Origin: Patellaria atrata CBS 101060 | Lineage: Eukaryota; Ascomycota; Dothideomycetes; Patellariales; Patellariaceae | Reading direction: 5' to 3' | DNA: 64,000 nucleotides | Assembly (NCBI GenBank): GCA_010093705.1 | Contig: MU006091.1 | Coordinates: forward strand, 1 to 64,000 | Part shown: positions 9,341-21,785 of the stretch, in pieces | How the letters are laid out: the number at the start of each line of letters is the position of its first letter | How positions within the stretch are numbered: the first letter of the stretch is position 1 | The notes under the pieces: generated by a model | The model's database searches: none | Told to the model about the DNA's origin: nothing | The model's input: the letters and a program-made list of their open reading frames with translations, nothing else | Program-made: the position numbers and the translations under genes

Positions 9341-9929
9341 CTTCTTTTTTGAATTTTTTTTTGCACTAGGTTGTGGGAAAGGGACGTGCATCCCGTCAGG
9401 AGGGCATGGAATGGAGCTGTGGTGGAGCTTTCTGCGTCTTGGCGGGAAGGAAGCGGTAAGGTTAAACTGAATGAGGGCCCAAGGGTTCTAAAAGGAAGAG
9501 TAAGATGTGTGCATGTGTTCAAATTAGTTTTCGTGATGAATAATGGGAGGGTAATGGTTTAAGGCCAAATTTTATGTATAAGGTGGTTCGTAGAGAAGGC
9601 TTTTACTATTGTATAGAAGCTATAGATCGATAAATAAAAGGGTGATTGAGCATTAACCATAGTTGAACAATATGATAAATGCCCGAATGTATCACTGTGT
9701 CTACAGCCTATGGCCCAAACATGAAGTAAGCCTACTTATGTGTTGATAGGAGAACGAACTTCCCTAGACGAACGCCTAAAGATGCACCATAAGGTATTCG
9801 ATATGAAAGAAGAACGGTACCAAGAACTCCCGAACGCCAGCCCATGCATATGCTTCCCTTACCCATAAATGCAATATGAATTTGTTACTTGTAGATATGC
9901 GAAAGGAAAAACCGTCCAGACACGATTTC
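9341..9929. other. Intergenic, 5S terminator then nothing recognised
   Basis: After the T-runs behind the 5S gene I see no gene or repeat. The right part is presumably 3' untranslated sequence of the minus-strand gene that ends at 9930. Confidence 0.4.
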
Positions 9930-10571
9930 TCACAACCTAGCTCTTTCCATAACTTCAGCTGGCTTTGACCTCCAGCTTGTGCCATCACCGGTCACAGCTT
10001 CTGCATTTCTTTCTAAAGTTTCTGCCTCCTCCATAACAGTGAATATGTCCACGCTCGGTTCTCTCCACGCATGCCTTCGACCTGACAACGTCCGACTAGC
10101 TCTCATTCTCTTCTGACCCTTCTGCTCCGCAAGGATTTCTTGTGCTCGCCCTCGAGTCGGCTCATGAGGTGCTGTGACCGTAATGGACGGTACACGAATA
10201 ACAGTTTTGTAGTTTTGTTGATGATGCTTTGGAGCATGATAATGCTGATGAAGTACTCGGTGGTGCTTGGCAACATAACGAGCCCACTTCTTAGAGATAG
10301 ATGCCTTGAACTTTCGGGCTTTGCTCGCGCGGGGCGTCTCATTCAAGATAATGCCTGCGGAGAACTGGAAAGAATCAAATGGATCGTCCTCCTCAGTGAC
10401 AGGGGTTAGGAAGTGCGAGAAGGGATCTTCATCGATGTCTTCCAAGTCTTGTTGCTTAGATTGGGTCAAATGCCGAATGTCTAATAGATGTAGGTTTGGT
10501 GGCCATGAATATGTCCTCTGGTGATGCTTAGGTACGGCAGACTGAGGAGATAGGGTGGCAAAAGACGGCAT
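9930..10571 (-). CDS. Hypothetical fungal protein, 213 aa
   Basis: A single uninterrupted frame from ATG at 10571 to the stop at 9930. The protein is hydrophilic and mostly disordered in appearance: an acidic middle (DLEDIDEDPF, EEDDPFDSF), a basic helix (ARKFKASISKKWARYVAKHH), a histidine-rich stretch, and a C-terminal part rich in R/E (GRRHAWREPSVDIFTVMEEA). There is no signal peptide, membrane segment or known domain. I do not recognise the family. Length, codon use and clean frame support a real gene. Confidence 0.65.
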   Translation of the reverse strand: MPSFATLSPQSAVPKHHQRTYSWPPNLHLLDIRHLTQSKQQDLEDIDEDPFSHFLTPVTEEDDPFDSFQFSAGIILNETPRASKARKFKASISKKWARYVAKHHRVLHQHYHAPKHHQQNYKTVIRVPSITVTAPHEPTRGRAQEILAEQKGQKRMRASRTLSGRRHAWREPSVDIFTVMEEAETLERNAEAVTGDGTSWRSKPAEVMERARL

Positions 10572-13500
10572 TTTCGCTCCACAAGTTATCTTGCTCTCGA
10601 CTTATATATGAAAGGAAGGTATCACTGAATTTGATTCATGCTAGGTAACGACGGTATGCCTTAACAAAACCTCTTGTCTTGGGTCCGGCTCGAGGCCGGT
10701 CGACAGGGAAGGCAGAATAGTATAGAAAGTCAATGAAATACGCCAGATCTCAAAGATATAAGAGCTGTGCGGAGTGAAAGATGGGTGGTAGGAAGGGTGT
10801 GCATGCGGCAGTATATATGTGACTTGGGTGTACGCAAACAGAGCCGCGTGGATCATATGTGGGCCCAAGTATATTGAACATGTGAAGGAGGGTATGAATC
10901 ATAAGGTATGATTAAGACATCGGGTGGCTGCCTTATACAGTACAGCCTCGTTAGGCGATGGAAAATGGACATCGATTTCCTCAATAAGACGGTGTAAAAT
11001 ATGACACTTAGAATACTATGAACACGATGAAAATGAACGATAAGAGCAAATGACAATAATAGTGTATAACCTAAAAGTTGGCAGCTGGCTTATTACGGTA
11101 AGAAGTTCTGTAGGAGCATTATGCACGACACCATTTCGGATGTAGACGGCAAAGCTTAACTCAGCAGCGCCTCGTAAAGTGAGTGTACAGTGAGGAATAT
11201 AAGACACGGAAAGAGGCAAAGATTGACGAATGACTCGCAGTTTTAGAAAATGATGGTTGCTGGTAGGCACACCTGATGGATGGAAATGTAGTGAAAATGG
11301 TGTGCTGAGGTCACACGCTGACCACGATTTATGGTACGCCCTTGCAGCCGCGATTGTGCATCAGCAAGATCTCGCACAACCCGTACGACTACTTACCATC
11401 TGCGAACTCACTGCAATGTCGATCTACCGCGTATCTCAAAATGATGTTCTAATGAGATGTACCTTACGATTGTGTAGTAGAGAGTGTCGTGAGCAAAAGT
11501 GGGATGGGAATAGTTCTACCGTTCTACGGGAGCCCAAGTTTCCAGTTCTACAGTCTTTGTCAGGAAAAGAATTTCTCCAGATGTTTGCTTCAGCTTGATT
11601 TCCTAGTTGTTGGATTTCAGAGTTTGCCATGCGTTTCTAGTTTTGTAGTCCTCCGCGCAAAGCCTCTAGAGAGTTCAATCAAGCATAAGATAGATCGCGA
11701 TGATACCGCATATATATCAAAGTGGATGGTGGAAACCAATAACGTGGTTGGACCTATTACGAATCTGATATGCACCTCACTTCTGATCCTTCTGCCATCA
11801 GAAAAGTTGGCTAGCTAGCTGACCGGCTACATCCGACGTGTCAAGCCGAGTCAGCCATGACAAGAAACCAGGTTGCGGGGATATCAGAGCTCCACGCGTT
11901 CGGACTGACCGTAGTCAGCCCTATCGTAGTCAGCCCTATCGTAGTTAGCCCTATTGGAAGCCTCGAAGTCGTCCTGCTTGAATTTATCCCGGTGAATGGC
12001 TGGATATCTGGTCTAAAACACCATCTTGAGGCTCAAAACTACCATCCCTGAATCTAATCTCTCAGCTATACCTATGTCACATATATCCGATCATGTCGAT
12101 TGCTTGTAAGCTGAAAATGCCTTCATATCATTGAAGAAAGACCTATATAGCCCATGACCACTAGTTGTTCCCAAGGCAATACGCATGAACGCCCAACAGT
12201 CTCCAACGGATCAACACCGCAAGATTCTTTAATACCGTTCCTTTTAAGGCCGTTCGCCTTATGTGGAGCTCTATTCTTCTTCGTCGTACTGATCGCTGTT
12301 CTTCTGCCGTTGGTGCAATTTGACCGGGCAGTAGACGGGCATACTACGGCATGAAAATGTCACGGGCTGCATCGCATCACGTACTTGTTTGTTGTTGAAA
12401 TTGGTGGTCATTTCCAGTTCTCGAATGCGTTGAAGTAATCTTTGAGGGTCTATTCGAAGACGGACAATCTATCAAAGTTAATACCAGAGTATGATGTAGG
12501 AGTCACGCAGTAATGAAGCGAGAAAGATGAATGGTACCAATTTTGGCTTCTTTGGAAGGATTAATCTAAGGCGTTTCTTCTGTGGACTTTCGTCGTTGGA
12601 TTTGAGTCCCGAGCCCTATAGAAAGAATGAGTTCAATTTGTCATCGTGATGGGTGCACCTCCGTTTCTGGTGGTGTGATCGTCATCCATGGGGAAAAGTG
12701 ACGCTTTCAAGATTGGAGACATTGCACGTACCCAAGCCCGCTTCCCAAACGATGAAGACATTGATATCCAAATATAGCTAGAAACTGCTGTGTTATTGGC
12801 CGACTCGGCGTAGAAGTAACTTTATTGATGCTTGGCTGATACGGAAAAGAACACGATGAAATTCTTAGTACTCCAGTGCAGAAAGAACTAAGTAGATATA
12901 GGATGCGGAAGTTGGAAGTGGACAAGGAGACAGCTTAGCAAGTGATATGAGCAACACGGGCGTTTGACTATTGTGAAGTGACAACGATTGTTGCCTTATA
13001 AAGTGAAAAGATATGACAATTCTCGGTCTGAAATTGTCCTTTCTGCTCTGCAAGCTGGCACATTCAACGTGCGCCGCTGTTCCTGTGACTTGATGTGGAG
13101 GACTCTGACGTAGTCCCGCTGACGAATGAGGCAGCACTTCATGACCACTCTCTTATCTAATGAATTGCTTGATGGAAGGACAATATACTTGATCTTGATT
13201 GATAGTGTTGGGTAAGTAACCAAGCGGAATCTGTAAACTGTAAGATGGAATTTTGTATCAGAGATGAATATAAATGGACATCTTCGACATATGTCTCTGT
13301 GAACCAATGTTGATTGTATTTCAAGTAAATTGATGGACTCTCAATATCTGTATCCTCAAGGAGTAGAAGTTCTAAAAAGATATATAAGGTACGGATGCTG
13401 TGAATAAGGTGTTCGGGTGAAGTTGGTGTTCCTGACAGCTCGGCAAAACCGCGGGAAAGCACTTTGTAACTCATCAAGCCCTAACCTAACAAACTTGTGA

Positions 13501-13865
13501 GATCAATAACCGGGGGCTTTTTGGGAAAATAAAAAGTGCTCCTTTCCAGCACTCCATAAGTGACATTTTCTACCGCGCGACTGCCTAACAATCATTGAAA
13601 GTTTTCGATTCCCCCCCCAAAACTGGCTTAGCGTAACTCTTTCCGCACCACTTTGCCGCCCCGGACAGATCACACCTGCCCTTCCGCTGCCCTTTATTTA
13701 GAGGCCTCAGTTCCCTCCTCCCCCTCGCATTTTCCCTTTTCTCTCTTTTTCCTTATCTTACCAAACGCTACTGCACCACCGCAAAACTATCCATATTTTC
13801 CATCAACAACACTTGTTTCACACCAGTTTATCATCAACTTCAATCCACTTTCTAACTAATTCATC
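10572..13865. other. Long intergenic region, 3.3 kb
   Basis: No convincing gene is visible on either strand. The only open stretches are short and lack family resemblance. One at 12154-12354 would encode 66 residues with a single hydrophobic segment (FALCGALFFFVVLIAVLL); it could be a chance frame or the front of a lost membrane protein. A three-copy 15-bp repeat lies at 11911-11955. The last 200 bp (13660-13860) are C/T-rich and probably belong to the histone H4 promoter and leader. Confidence 0.5.
11911..11955 (+). repeat. Three tandem 15-bp repeats
   Basis: The unit GTAGTCAGCCCTATC occurs twice exactly and a third time with two changes (GTAGTTAGCCCTATT), end to end. It is a short minisatellite in noncoding DNA with no visible function. 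Confidence 0.9.
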
Positions 13866-14483
<618 letters not shown>

Positions 14484-14995
14484 AGCGTTCAGCCATACCG
14501 CACGATCTTCAGATGCGAGTTTCCGTCGGCCTGGTTGCTGGTTAAAGTTAGTTCATGTATGAGAGGAATTCATTCTAAGGCGGATTTGTAAAGGGGCGTT
14601 GCGGGGGCTGGGTTACGGTTTTCTTCCTTTTACCCTGGTTGCATGGTCGATGTGTCATGAGATGATGGAAAGGAACTATGGTTGATAAACATATATCATT
14701 TCATGACTATTTTGCCTCTTCGGGGCGCCTGATACGGCTTTCCGTGCTCTCGATGTGTGGTTTGCATTCTGTGAACAAAGTATTCCTCAGATTCAATTCA
14801 TTAACGTGTAAACTTGCTTTTTGGGTCATTTCGCACATGCTATCCTATCCCTATGCATCATATCTTTATTCTATTCCTCGCATCTAATGCACAGCACTAC
14901 ACCATCATCTCCTAACGTATCATCTCCCACAATCCAATTACCACATCATACGGCATCATTCTGTCGTAACTAGAGAGCCGGGAAGGTCCCCTCAC
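14484..14995. other. Convergent 3' intergenic region
   Basis: This region lies between the 3' ends of histone H4 (plus) and the Tudor-SN gene (minus). It presumably holds both 3' untranslated regions and poly(A) signals. No other feature is seen. Confidence 0.5.
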
Positions 14996-17836
14996 CTAAT
15001 CATCTTCGGTCAAGTCGCCATACTCCCACATACCCCTTCTCTCTTTCTTCGCTTCTTCCTCCCTCTTCCTTAACCCCGTCAACGCATCCCCAGCGGCCCT
15101 TTCCCATGCCTTCAGCTTTCTCGGCACCATCGCGAGACCCTCGCCCACAACATCCGCATTTACACTCTGATCGAGATTACTGCTCACCTTGGGATCAAAA
15201 AGCGTAATGTACATCACATTCTCGACCGTAGCCTCAACGTTAGCGACAAGCTGTCGTCCTGCTGCCTGTTGGCTAATGAAGTCAACTGCGTCTGCAGCAT
15301 ACTCGGGCGACGTCGGGAGCTGGATGAACGCGAGCTGCGCATCGACGGCTTGAGGACGCAGCGCTGAAGGCAGGAACTGGGACTGCACGAGTGGGCGTAA
15401 ACGGCTCCAAGGTACGGTTTCTGAGTTGCCGTAGTCGACATACAAGACCTCTGCCTTCTTGTTCTCACGGTCGTTACGGCGGACCTTAGCCCGATACCAT
15501 TCGTCATCCTCGCTGAACTTAGCGGCCACGAAGTCTCCCGCCTTAGGCGGTCCTGGTAGTCCGGTATTGTTGGATGGAGTGAGATGGAACTTGCGGAACG
15601 TAGACATGAGCTCTGTCAAGGCTGAGGTACCGGTTCCGACTAATTGAAGCTTCAAACGGCCTCCCTCATCCACGTGTGTGACAACGACGTCACGGTAGTC
15701 CTTGCGTCGCTGTGTTGGTGCTGAGTCCCCGTTCGCAGCACCGTTGGTGTCGGCAGTAGCGAGTGTTTCGCCGTCCTCTTCTGCCTCCGGAGTCCAGTCG
15801 TGCCACATACCCTTGCGGGCTTCCTTTGCTCGCTTCTCTGCTGCAAATAGCTCATTAGCATTGCCAGATTTCTCGGCGGAGTAGGCATGTACGGAAGCGA
15901 GACCCTCTTCCAGAAGTAACTTTGCGAAGTTCTCGCGGTTGACGTAAAGTGTGCCGATAAACGCCCCTATCTTATCAGTATCTTCAACGTCAACCTCAAT
16001 GTCTCGTTGCAGACATCGTTTGTTCGCAAAGTCGTGAGCTTCCTTTCCAAATGGTTCTGACTTCTCGTTCTCGTTCCTCGCTGACTTGGGGGCACGAATT
16101 CCAGATAGGACAAATGTGAGCTTCGCGTTGTCACGGGGAATAAGAACAGTGAAACGGGATCCAGACTTGACGAAATCGACGATGGCAGGGACTTTCTTCT
16201 GCCTAGAAAGCAAAGAGAGTTGTCTCTTTGCTTTTTCCAGGCTCTCGGAGTAATCCACATTTGGCTTGGCCGCTGGTGGTTTCGCACCCCACATGCCCTT
16301 CCCTTCTTCCTGTGCTTGTTGTTCTGCTTGTAACAGATCGTCATAGATTGGGCTTCTATCTGAATCATCCGCTCTGTGCCTGATGACCGAGGCGAACCCG
16401 TTTTCTACAAGCAATAGCCCGACATTCTTGCCGTTGTGGGAAACGGTAGCCATTTCTCGCTCATCGAAGCCCTCCTGTGCGGGTCGTTTACCATCAACCG
16501 TAAACTTGACATGCTTACCGATGAGCTTCTTGCGAAGGAACTCTTTCGCCTCGGGCACCCAGGGAGCTTGTTTCGGATCGGTAGGTTTCGGTTGCCTAAC
16601 GGAACTGAGATTTATCCTTTTCTCCCCTCCTGCCTTGTTGCGCAGGAATATTGTGTCCGCGCTCTGGACTTTGCTTACAACTGCTTCAATTTCGCCTCCT
16701 GCAGATCGAGGGGCGACATGACCTTTAAAAACGCCGACCCGGTTGTCCTTTGCTACTTTCTCGGCCTGTCGCAATGCGCCCATTTCGGATCCGAGCAGAG
16801 TTGAATGATGATCCGTACATCTAGCCAGACCAGCCTTGAGCAGATACGGGGCGATACTTCCATGTGTTGGATGCTTCACACTGCCCACCAGATGCCCTTG
16901 AGGGCTCACACCAAGAATATCGATTGTGGCATTTCGTTGTAAGAGACGTTGCTCCACAAAAGACTGTGCCTCTTCTCCAAATGGTTCTGCAGGTTGCTCT
17001 TTACCGTCTGAGGGGTTTGTACGCTTCGTAGCCGGCGTACGGACTCCAGCAATGAGCAATACGGTTTGGACATGTTTTGTAGGCGTCTGTACAAGACGAA
17101 CGATAAGACGATCGCCGCTGAGCACCTTCTCAACAATAGCTGTATAGAGTGAGCACCGATTCAATCATATCATTCATTCTGAGCACATACCATCCATAGC
17201 TTTACCTTTCACCTCATCCGCAAATACTTTCGCGTCCAGAACCTCGTAGATACACTCGATTCTATCGCTACTCTCTGTCCACAATCCTTTCGAGTCTGCC
17301 TTTGCTCTGGCCTCTGCGGCCTGAAGCTTCTCCAAGAAAGAAACAGCATCCTCGGAGTCGTCCTTCCTTCCGGCATCATCTCTGACCTTGAGCCAACCTT
17401 CAGCAACAGCAACCTCGGGTAATTGCTTGTTACTGCCAGGTAGACTTATGATACCATACTCTCGCTTGGCTCCTGTTGGAATGGTGTAGATGACCCTGAA
17501 CTGGACAACTCGTCCTACTAAGAGACGGCGGAGGAAATCGCGGGATTCGAAGGCGAAGGGCTATATACAGATTAACCGTTAGCGATATTTCACCCATAGA
17601 TAAACGAGATATTCCAATGTCTTGCTTAGCTACTCATATAGCTAACTTATTATGTTGTACCAAGTAATCATACTAGGAACCGGATCCGTACTAACCTCAT
17701 CACCCTCTCGCCGAAGTCGTGGTGCAGAGACATAAGCAAGACTCAATGTTCTCTCTTGTTTTGGATTGTTGAGGTTGTGGAGGATAAGTGTGTCGCCTGA
17801 TAGCACGCTCTTGACCTTTGCTTCCATAAGAGCCAT
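14996..17836 (-). CDS. Tudor-SN / SND1-like staphylococcal nuclease-Tudor protein
   Basis: RNA-binding scaffold linked in other eukaryotes to stress granules, splicing and RNA decay. Exons 17836-17696, 17560-17191 and 17139-14996 join in frame to 884 residues, a normal length. It opens MALMEAKVKSVLSGDTLIL, the first of four full SN-like (OB-fold) repeats; later repeats start near AIVEKVLSGDRLIVRL, EAVVSKVQSADTIFLRN and PAIVDFVKSGSRFTVLIP. A Tudor domain follows with PKAGDFVAAKFSEDDEWYRA and VLYVDYGNSE, which supply the usual aromatic cage residues. The last, partial SN repeat ends in KERRGMWEYGD. Each repeat ends in the typical KGMW/GLW motif. The first intron uses a GTTAGT donor. Confidence 0.96.
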
Positions 17837-18527
17837 GATAAATGTGTGTGATAAATATTTATCTTACTAGAGTGTTTTGATATATATGGTTAGCAGCGTT
17901 TTCTTTCCTAATAATAATGAGATAGAAGCTCTTACGAACGAAATTTGTCAGGGTGTACAGCTAATTAAGGGAGACTTTGAATATCCAGAACCAATTGCGC
18001 CGGTGCTGATGCGAGGATACAAATGAGTTTTGTACACGAGCAGAAGAGTTTTTGGAGTATAGTACCTATAGTGGTGTTAATGCAATGATGTGCGATGGTC
18101 AAAAGTTGTTGAAGTTGCAAAATGTGGGGAAGGTGGCATCACAGGAAGCGAGGATCAAAATGCGGGACCAGATTGCGGTGAATTGAGCCCGGACAGCATC
18201 ACCAACCCAAGGTACGTACAGGACCATCTATCATAAATAGAAATATTAAAGGCACATCGCTCGTAACGTTAGGACATTATTTCATTGACTCTTCCCACTT
18301 CGGACTCCCATGTACTGTACTGTACTCCGTACAAAGTACTGTACCGCAAGCAGGGAGATGCAATAAAATTCACTAATCGTATAGCAATATCTTGTTCTAT
18401 GATTGATTGTAAGCTATCTAACTATCTGTACTAGCTTTTCCGGCCGTGTAGCCTTCATAGGGCGCATTAATCGGTTATAGAGGTCCTGATGATGGGGTTG
18501 TCTGTTAAATTTTTGATCGTTGTCTCT
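17837..18527. other. Intergenic, upstream of Tudor-SN and downstream of SOD1
   Basis: Contains the Tudor-SN promoter and SOD1 3' sequence. A GTAC-rich run (TGTACTGTACTGTACTCCG and onward, 18311-18345) stands out; similar runs occur at 32841-32887 and 41698-41811. Confidence 0.5.
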
Positions 18528-19470
18528 TTATGCAGAGATACCGATCACTCCTGATATGGTATCAGCATTCCGAAGAAAATTGGTCGGGAACCCGATAGAC
18601 TTACCGCAGGCCGGGCGAGCACCGGCATTGCCGGTCTTCTTTGATTCTTCATGTCCACCCTTACCAAGGTCGTCGGTACCTGCGTGGATAACGACGGTGC
18701 GCTAGCGCTGTTAGACCAAGCTCTCTCTCTGCTTGATATATCACTTACACCAATGACGCTCTCCGGACCAACCAACTTGATCAGCCTATCTGTCAATGAA
18801 CCCTGGGAATTGCCCTGCCCATCTGTCCTAAAGTTGCCTAAATCACCTACGTGGCGTACCTCGTCAGAGGGAGCACCATGTTCCTTGCCGTGAGGGTTGA
18901 CTGATGTCGCAGGTTAGCTTCGGGGAGTAGTCAGGAACGTATGGGCATAGAGCTTACAATGAGGACCAGCTGATGTGCAACCGTTGGTGTTATCGCCATA
19001 GGCATGGATGTGCCAGCCACGCTCAGCGTTAGCATCATGACCGGAGATGTTCCAAGAGACCGTCGTTGGCGAGGATTCACTCTCCTGCTCGAAGGTGACG
19101 GTACCCTTGACATTGGAGTCACCGCGGACGACTGCGACTGTACCAGCGTCAATGATTTGTTATGGAACATCTAAAATGAAAAATAATTGAATAGGGAAAA
19201 GGGACTGGGTGGGACAAGCTGTCTGAGTGATCGCAGGGGCGTTTTGGGTATTCATGCCATCAAGGTATCAAACATTGGGTACAGAAAGGTCCCAATCGAG
19301 TAACTGTCACTTCTGTATCTGTCGTGACAGGCAAATCCTCTGGCCCAAAGCAATGAAAACATGCTCAAATTGCTCAATCACCCTCAGCATGACCCCACCC
19401 TTGTCCCCATCAAGGTAGCGGCATTATCAGGATAGGACTAGTTGGAAGTAAACTTACCTGCTTTGACCAT
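18528..19470 (-). CDS. SOD1: Cu/Zn superoxide dismutase
   Basis: Cytosolic/intermembrane enzyme that converts superoxide to hydrogen peroxide and oxygen. Five exons (19470-19458, 19137-18958, 18900-18749, 18701-18605, 18550-18528) sum to 465 nt, giving the typical 154 residues. Copper ligands His47, His49, His64 and His121; zinc ligands His64, His72, His81 and Asp84; the disulfide pair Cys58-Cys147 is present. The signatures [14 protein letters not shown] and [15 protein letters not shown] are clear. In the first signature A-Y replaces the E/Q-F seen in many family members (HIHEFGD or HVHQFGD). The first exon carries only 13 coding nucleotides, followed by a 320-nt intron, long for this window. 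All splice sites are GT-AG. Confidence 0.97.
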
Positions 19471-19939
19471 TGTGGCGGTTTTTGGTTCTGTTATTTTGGT
19501 TTGATATCCAAATGGATGAATTTCTGACAGTTTGTGAAGCTTTTCGAAGGAAAATCTGAAGGGAGAAGTTCGCAGAGTTTGTATCGGAGAAAGCGGGACC
19601 TTGGGACGGGACTACCTATGTCACAACGATGATGACACCGAGCGGGGTTTTGTCCCTAGCCACCGAGCCAATTGGATCACCGTAAATCCCAATACCTTGC
19701 AAAATCAGACCTACCTCAGGTATTACTAAGCACAAGGCCGGAATTTGAGGTTGCTGCTACGGTACATGTTTTCAATTGCACCAAAAAAGAGGATAGCATA
19801 TAGCAGGGCTTATACATAAAGTCGTTTTGCTATTCCATAAACTAACCGAACCTATATAGGGGTATGAATCTGCTATAATTCGGTACGTACCGGGTCGGGG
19901 ACAAATACACGACTTCACCCCTTTTCACTACGTTTCCGT
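19471..19939. other. SOD1 promoter region and transaldolase 3' end
   Basis: Both neighbours lie on the minus strand, so this gap should contain the SOD1 promoter and the transaldolase 3' untranslated region. No other feature was found. Confidence 0.45.
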
Positions 19940-21146
19940 TCATGCCTTCTCAAGCTTCTCCTTAAGGATACCCTTGAGGGTAACAGCATCCGCTGCAAAC
20001 TTGGAGATACCCTCTCGGAGCTTCTCAACAGCCATTTGGTCCTCGTTGAAGTCGAAGCGGAAATCAGCCTCATTGCTAATATAACTCTTCTTCTCAATGT
20101 CCAGTGAGCTTGCACCTGATGCATCGAGCTTCTGGGGAACGCTATCGGTCGAGTTGTAAAGATCCTCAAGGAGGTTGGGCTATTCTCAATCAGTACCTTC
20201 CGCATTCCCGGACGAAGATTAAAAAGGTTTCCTTACAGAGATAGTAAGATAATCGCATCCCGCAAGCTCGGTAATCTCACCAACATTCCTGAACGACGCA
20301 CCCATAACGATGGTCTTGTAACCGTACTTCTTGTAGTAGTTGAAGATACTCTGGACGCTCTTCACGCCAGGGTCTTCATGGGCAGCGTATTCCTTCTTGT
20401 GTGCGGCCTTATACCAATCAAGAATACGACCGACGAAAGGAGAGATCAGGAAGGCATTGGCCTCGGCGGCGGCAATCGCTTGGGGCAGAGAAAACATCAG
20501 GGTGAGGTTGCAGTTTATACCATAGTCCTTTTGGAGCGTCTCCGCGGCTTTGATACCCTCCCAGGTCGAGGCAAGCTTGATAAGGACTCTGCTCTTATCG
20601 ATACCGACCTCTTTGTAAAGCTGGATAATATAAGCATTTGGTCAAGCTGAGCTCCTTAAGTGCAGACATACTTCAATGATATGCAAGGCCTTGTCAATTG
20701 ACTTCTGATAGTCGAAGGAGAAACGGGCATCCACCTCGGTGGAGACCTTTCCGGGAACAATTTCCAAAATCTTCTTGCCGAATTGTACCAAAAGATTATC
20801 TAGAGTCGCGTCGACCTGCTCATCGAGGTCTTTCCCATGAGACTTGCCATATACAACAGCATCGTCAATGAGTTGCGCATAAGCGGGCTTCTTGGAGGCG
20901 GCGAGAATTAGGGAGGGGTTCGTCGTGGCATCTTGGGGCTTGTACTTCGCGATGGTTGCGAAGTCACCAGAGTCGCAGACCACAGTCTATCGAATTTGTT
21001 AAGTCAGTATCAATCCAGCAAAAGCAATTGTCGGAATAATTTGAGTCGATGATAGCGCTTCTCCGGGAGTCCGCGGGGTAATTGCGCAGTGGCGGGAATG
21101 TACTCACTGTACCAGTGGCTTTCAATTGATCCAAGGAGCTCGTCAT
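19940..21146 (-). CDS. Transaldolase
   Basis: Non-oxidative pentose phosphate enzyme that moves a dihydroxyacetone unit between sugar phosphates in the cytosol. Four exons (21146-21108, 20986-20672, 20620-20237, 20179-19940) sum to 978 nt and 325 residues, the usual length. DATTNPSLI is the N-terminal transaldolase signature. The Schiff-base lysine is Lys133 in [25 protein letters not shown] and VMGASFRN are further family motifs. The first exon codes only [13 protein letters not shown]. It lies upstream of SOD1 on the same strand; both belong to redox metabolism in a broad sense, but separate promoters are likely. Confidence 0.97.
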
Positions 21147-21609
21147 GATGAAGAATTTAGTGGTTTGTAATGTGTAGGAAAGTTAAATTGAATTGTTGAA
21201 GATGAGTATGAGGAAAAAAGGAAAAGGATTAGAGATGAAGGAAGAAGAGGAGTCAGAAGAATGGTTTTAGGGCGTTGGGAAGAAAAAGACCCTTGTGACG
21301 AAGGGTGGGGTGGAATGGACGGATTCGATAGGGCAGCGGTCAAACGCCACCCGACGACGGGCTTTCTTGTCAGCAATTCAATTCAGCATGGATTTTAGGT
21401 TGTTCATCAGCGTTTTGGAACGATCGCCAGAGGAGACGTGAGTACTAGAGAGTAGAGATAGGGACGAAAATCTGCCGTATACTGTTGAAACGCTTTCCTT
21501 TTTTTCTCCGCAAAGTGTGCCATACGGACTGACTCAACGTTGCTCCGCCCTATTCGTCTCCAAGAAGCCGGACTAATTCTTTGTTTGTAACCTGCATATG
21601 CAGCATGGA
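21147..21609. other. Transaldolase promoter and leader
   Basis: Sequence upstream of the transaldolase start, including a purine-rich stretch at 21180-21300 (C/T-rich in the sense of transcription), typical of a strong fungal promoter/leader. No gene is seen. Confidence 0.45.
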
Positions 21610-21611
21610 TA

Positions 21612-21783
21612 CAGCACCCGATTTTCTACGGTCGTTAACGCATCCTACAGGCACGGTTCAGTGCAAAGATACAGCCAGTTATTCATTCAGAACGTTCTCT
21701 ATCTTGATACCGGATTGGCTTTAATTCTGAAACGAAGACGTGATTAGACGGGAACGCTAACGACCGTAGAAAATCGAGTGCTG
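21612..21783. mobile_element. MITE with about 29-bp terminal inverted repeats and TA target duplication
   Basis: The left end at 21612 and the reverse complement of the right end at 21783 share CAGCAC(C/T)CGATTTTCTAC, continuing through GGTCGTTA(A/G)CG with only two mismatches. Both ends are flanked by TA, the target duplication of Tc1/mariner elements. The 172-bp element has no coding capacity, so it is a non-autonomous miniature inverted-repeat element. The near-identical arms suggest fairly recent insertion. No source transposase with these ends is in the window. Confidence 0.85.
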
Positions 21784-21785
21784 TA

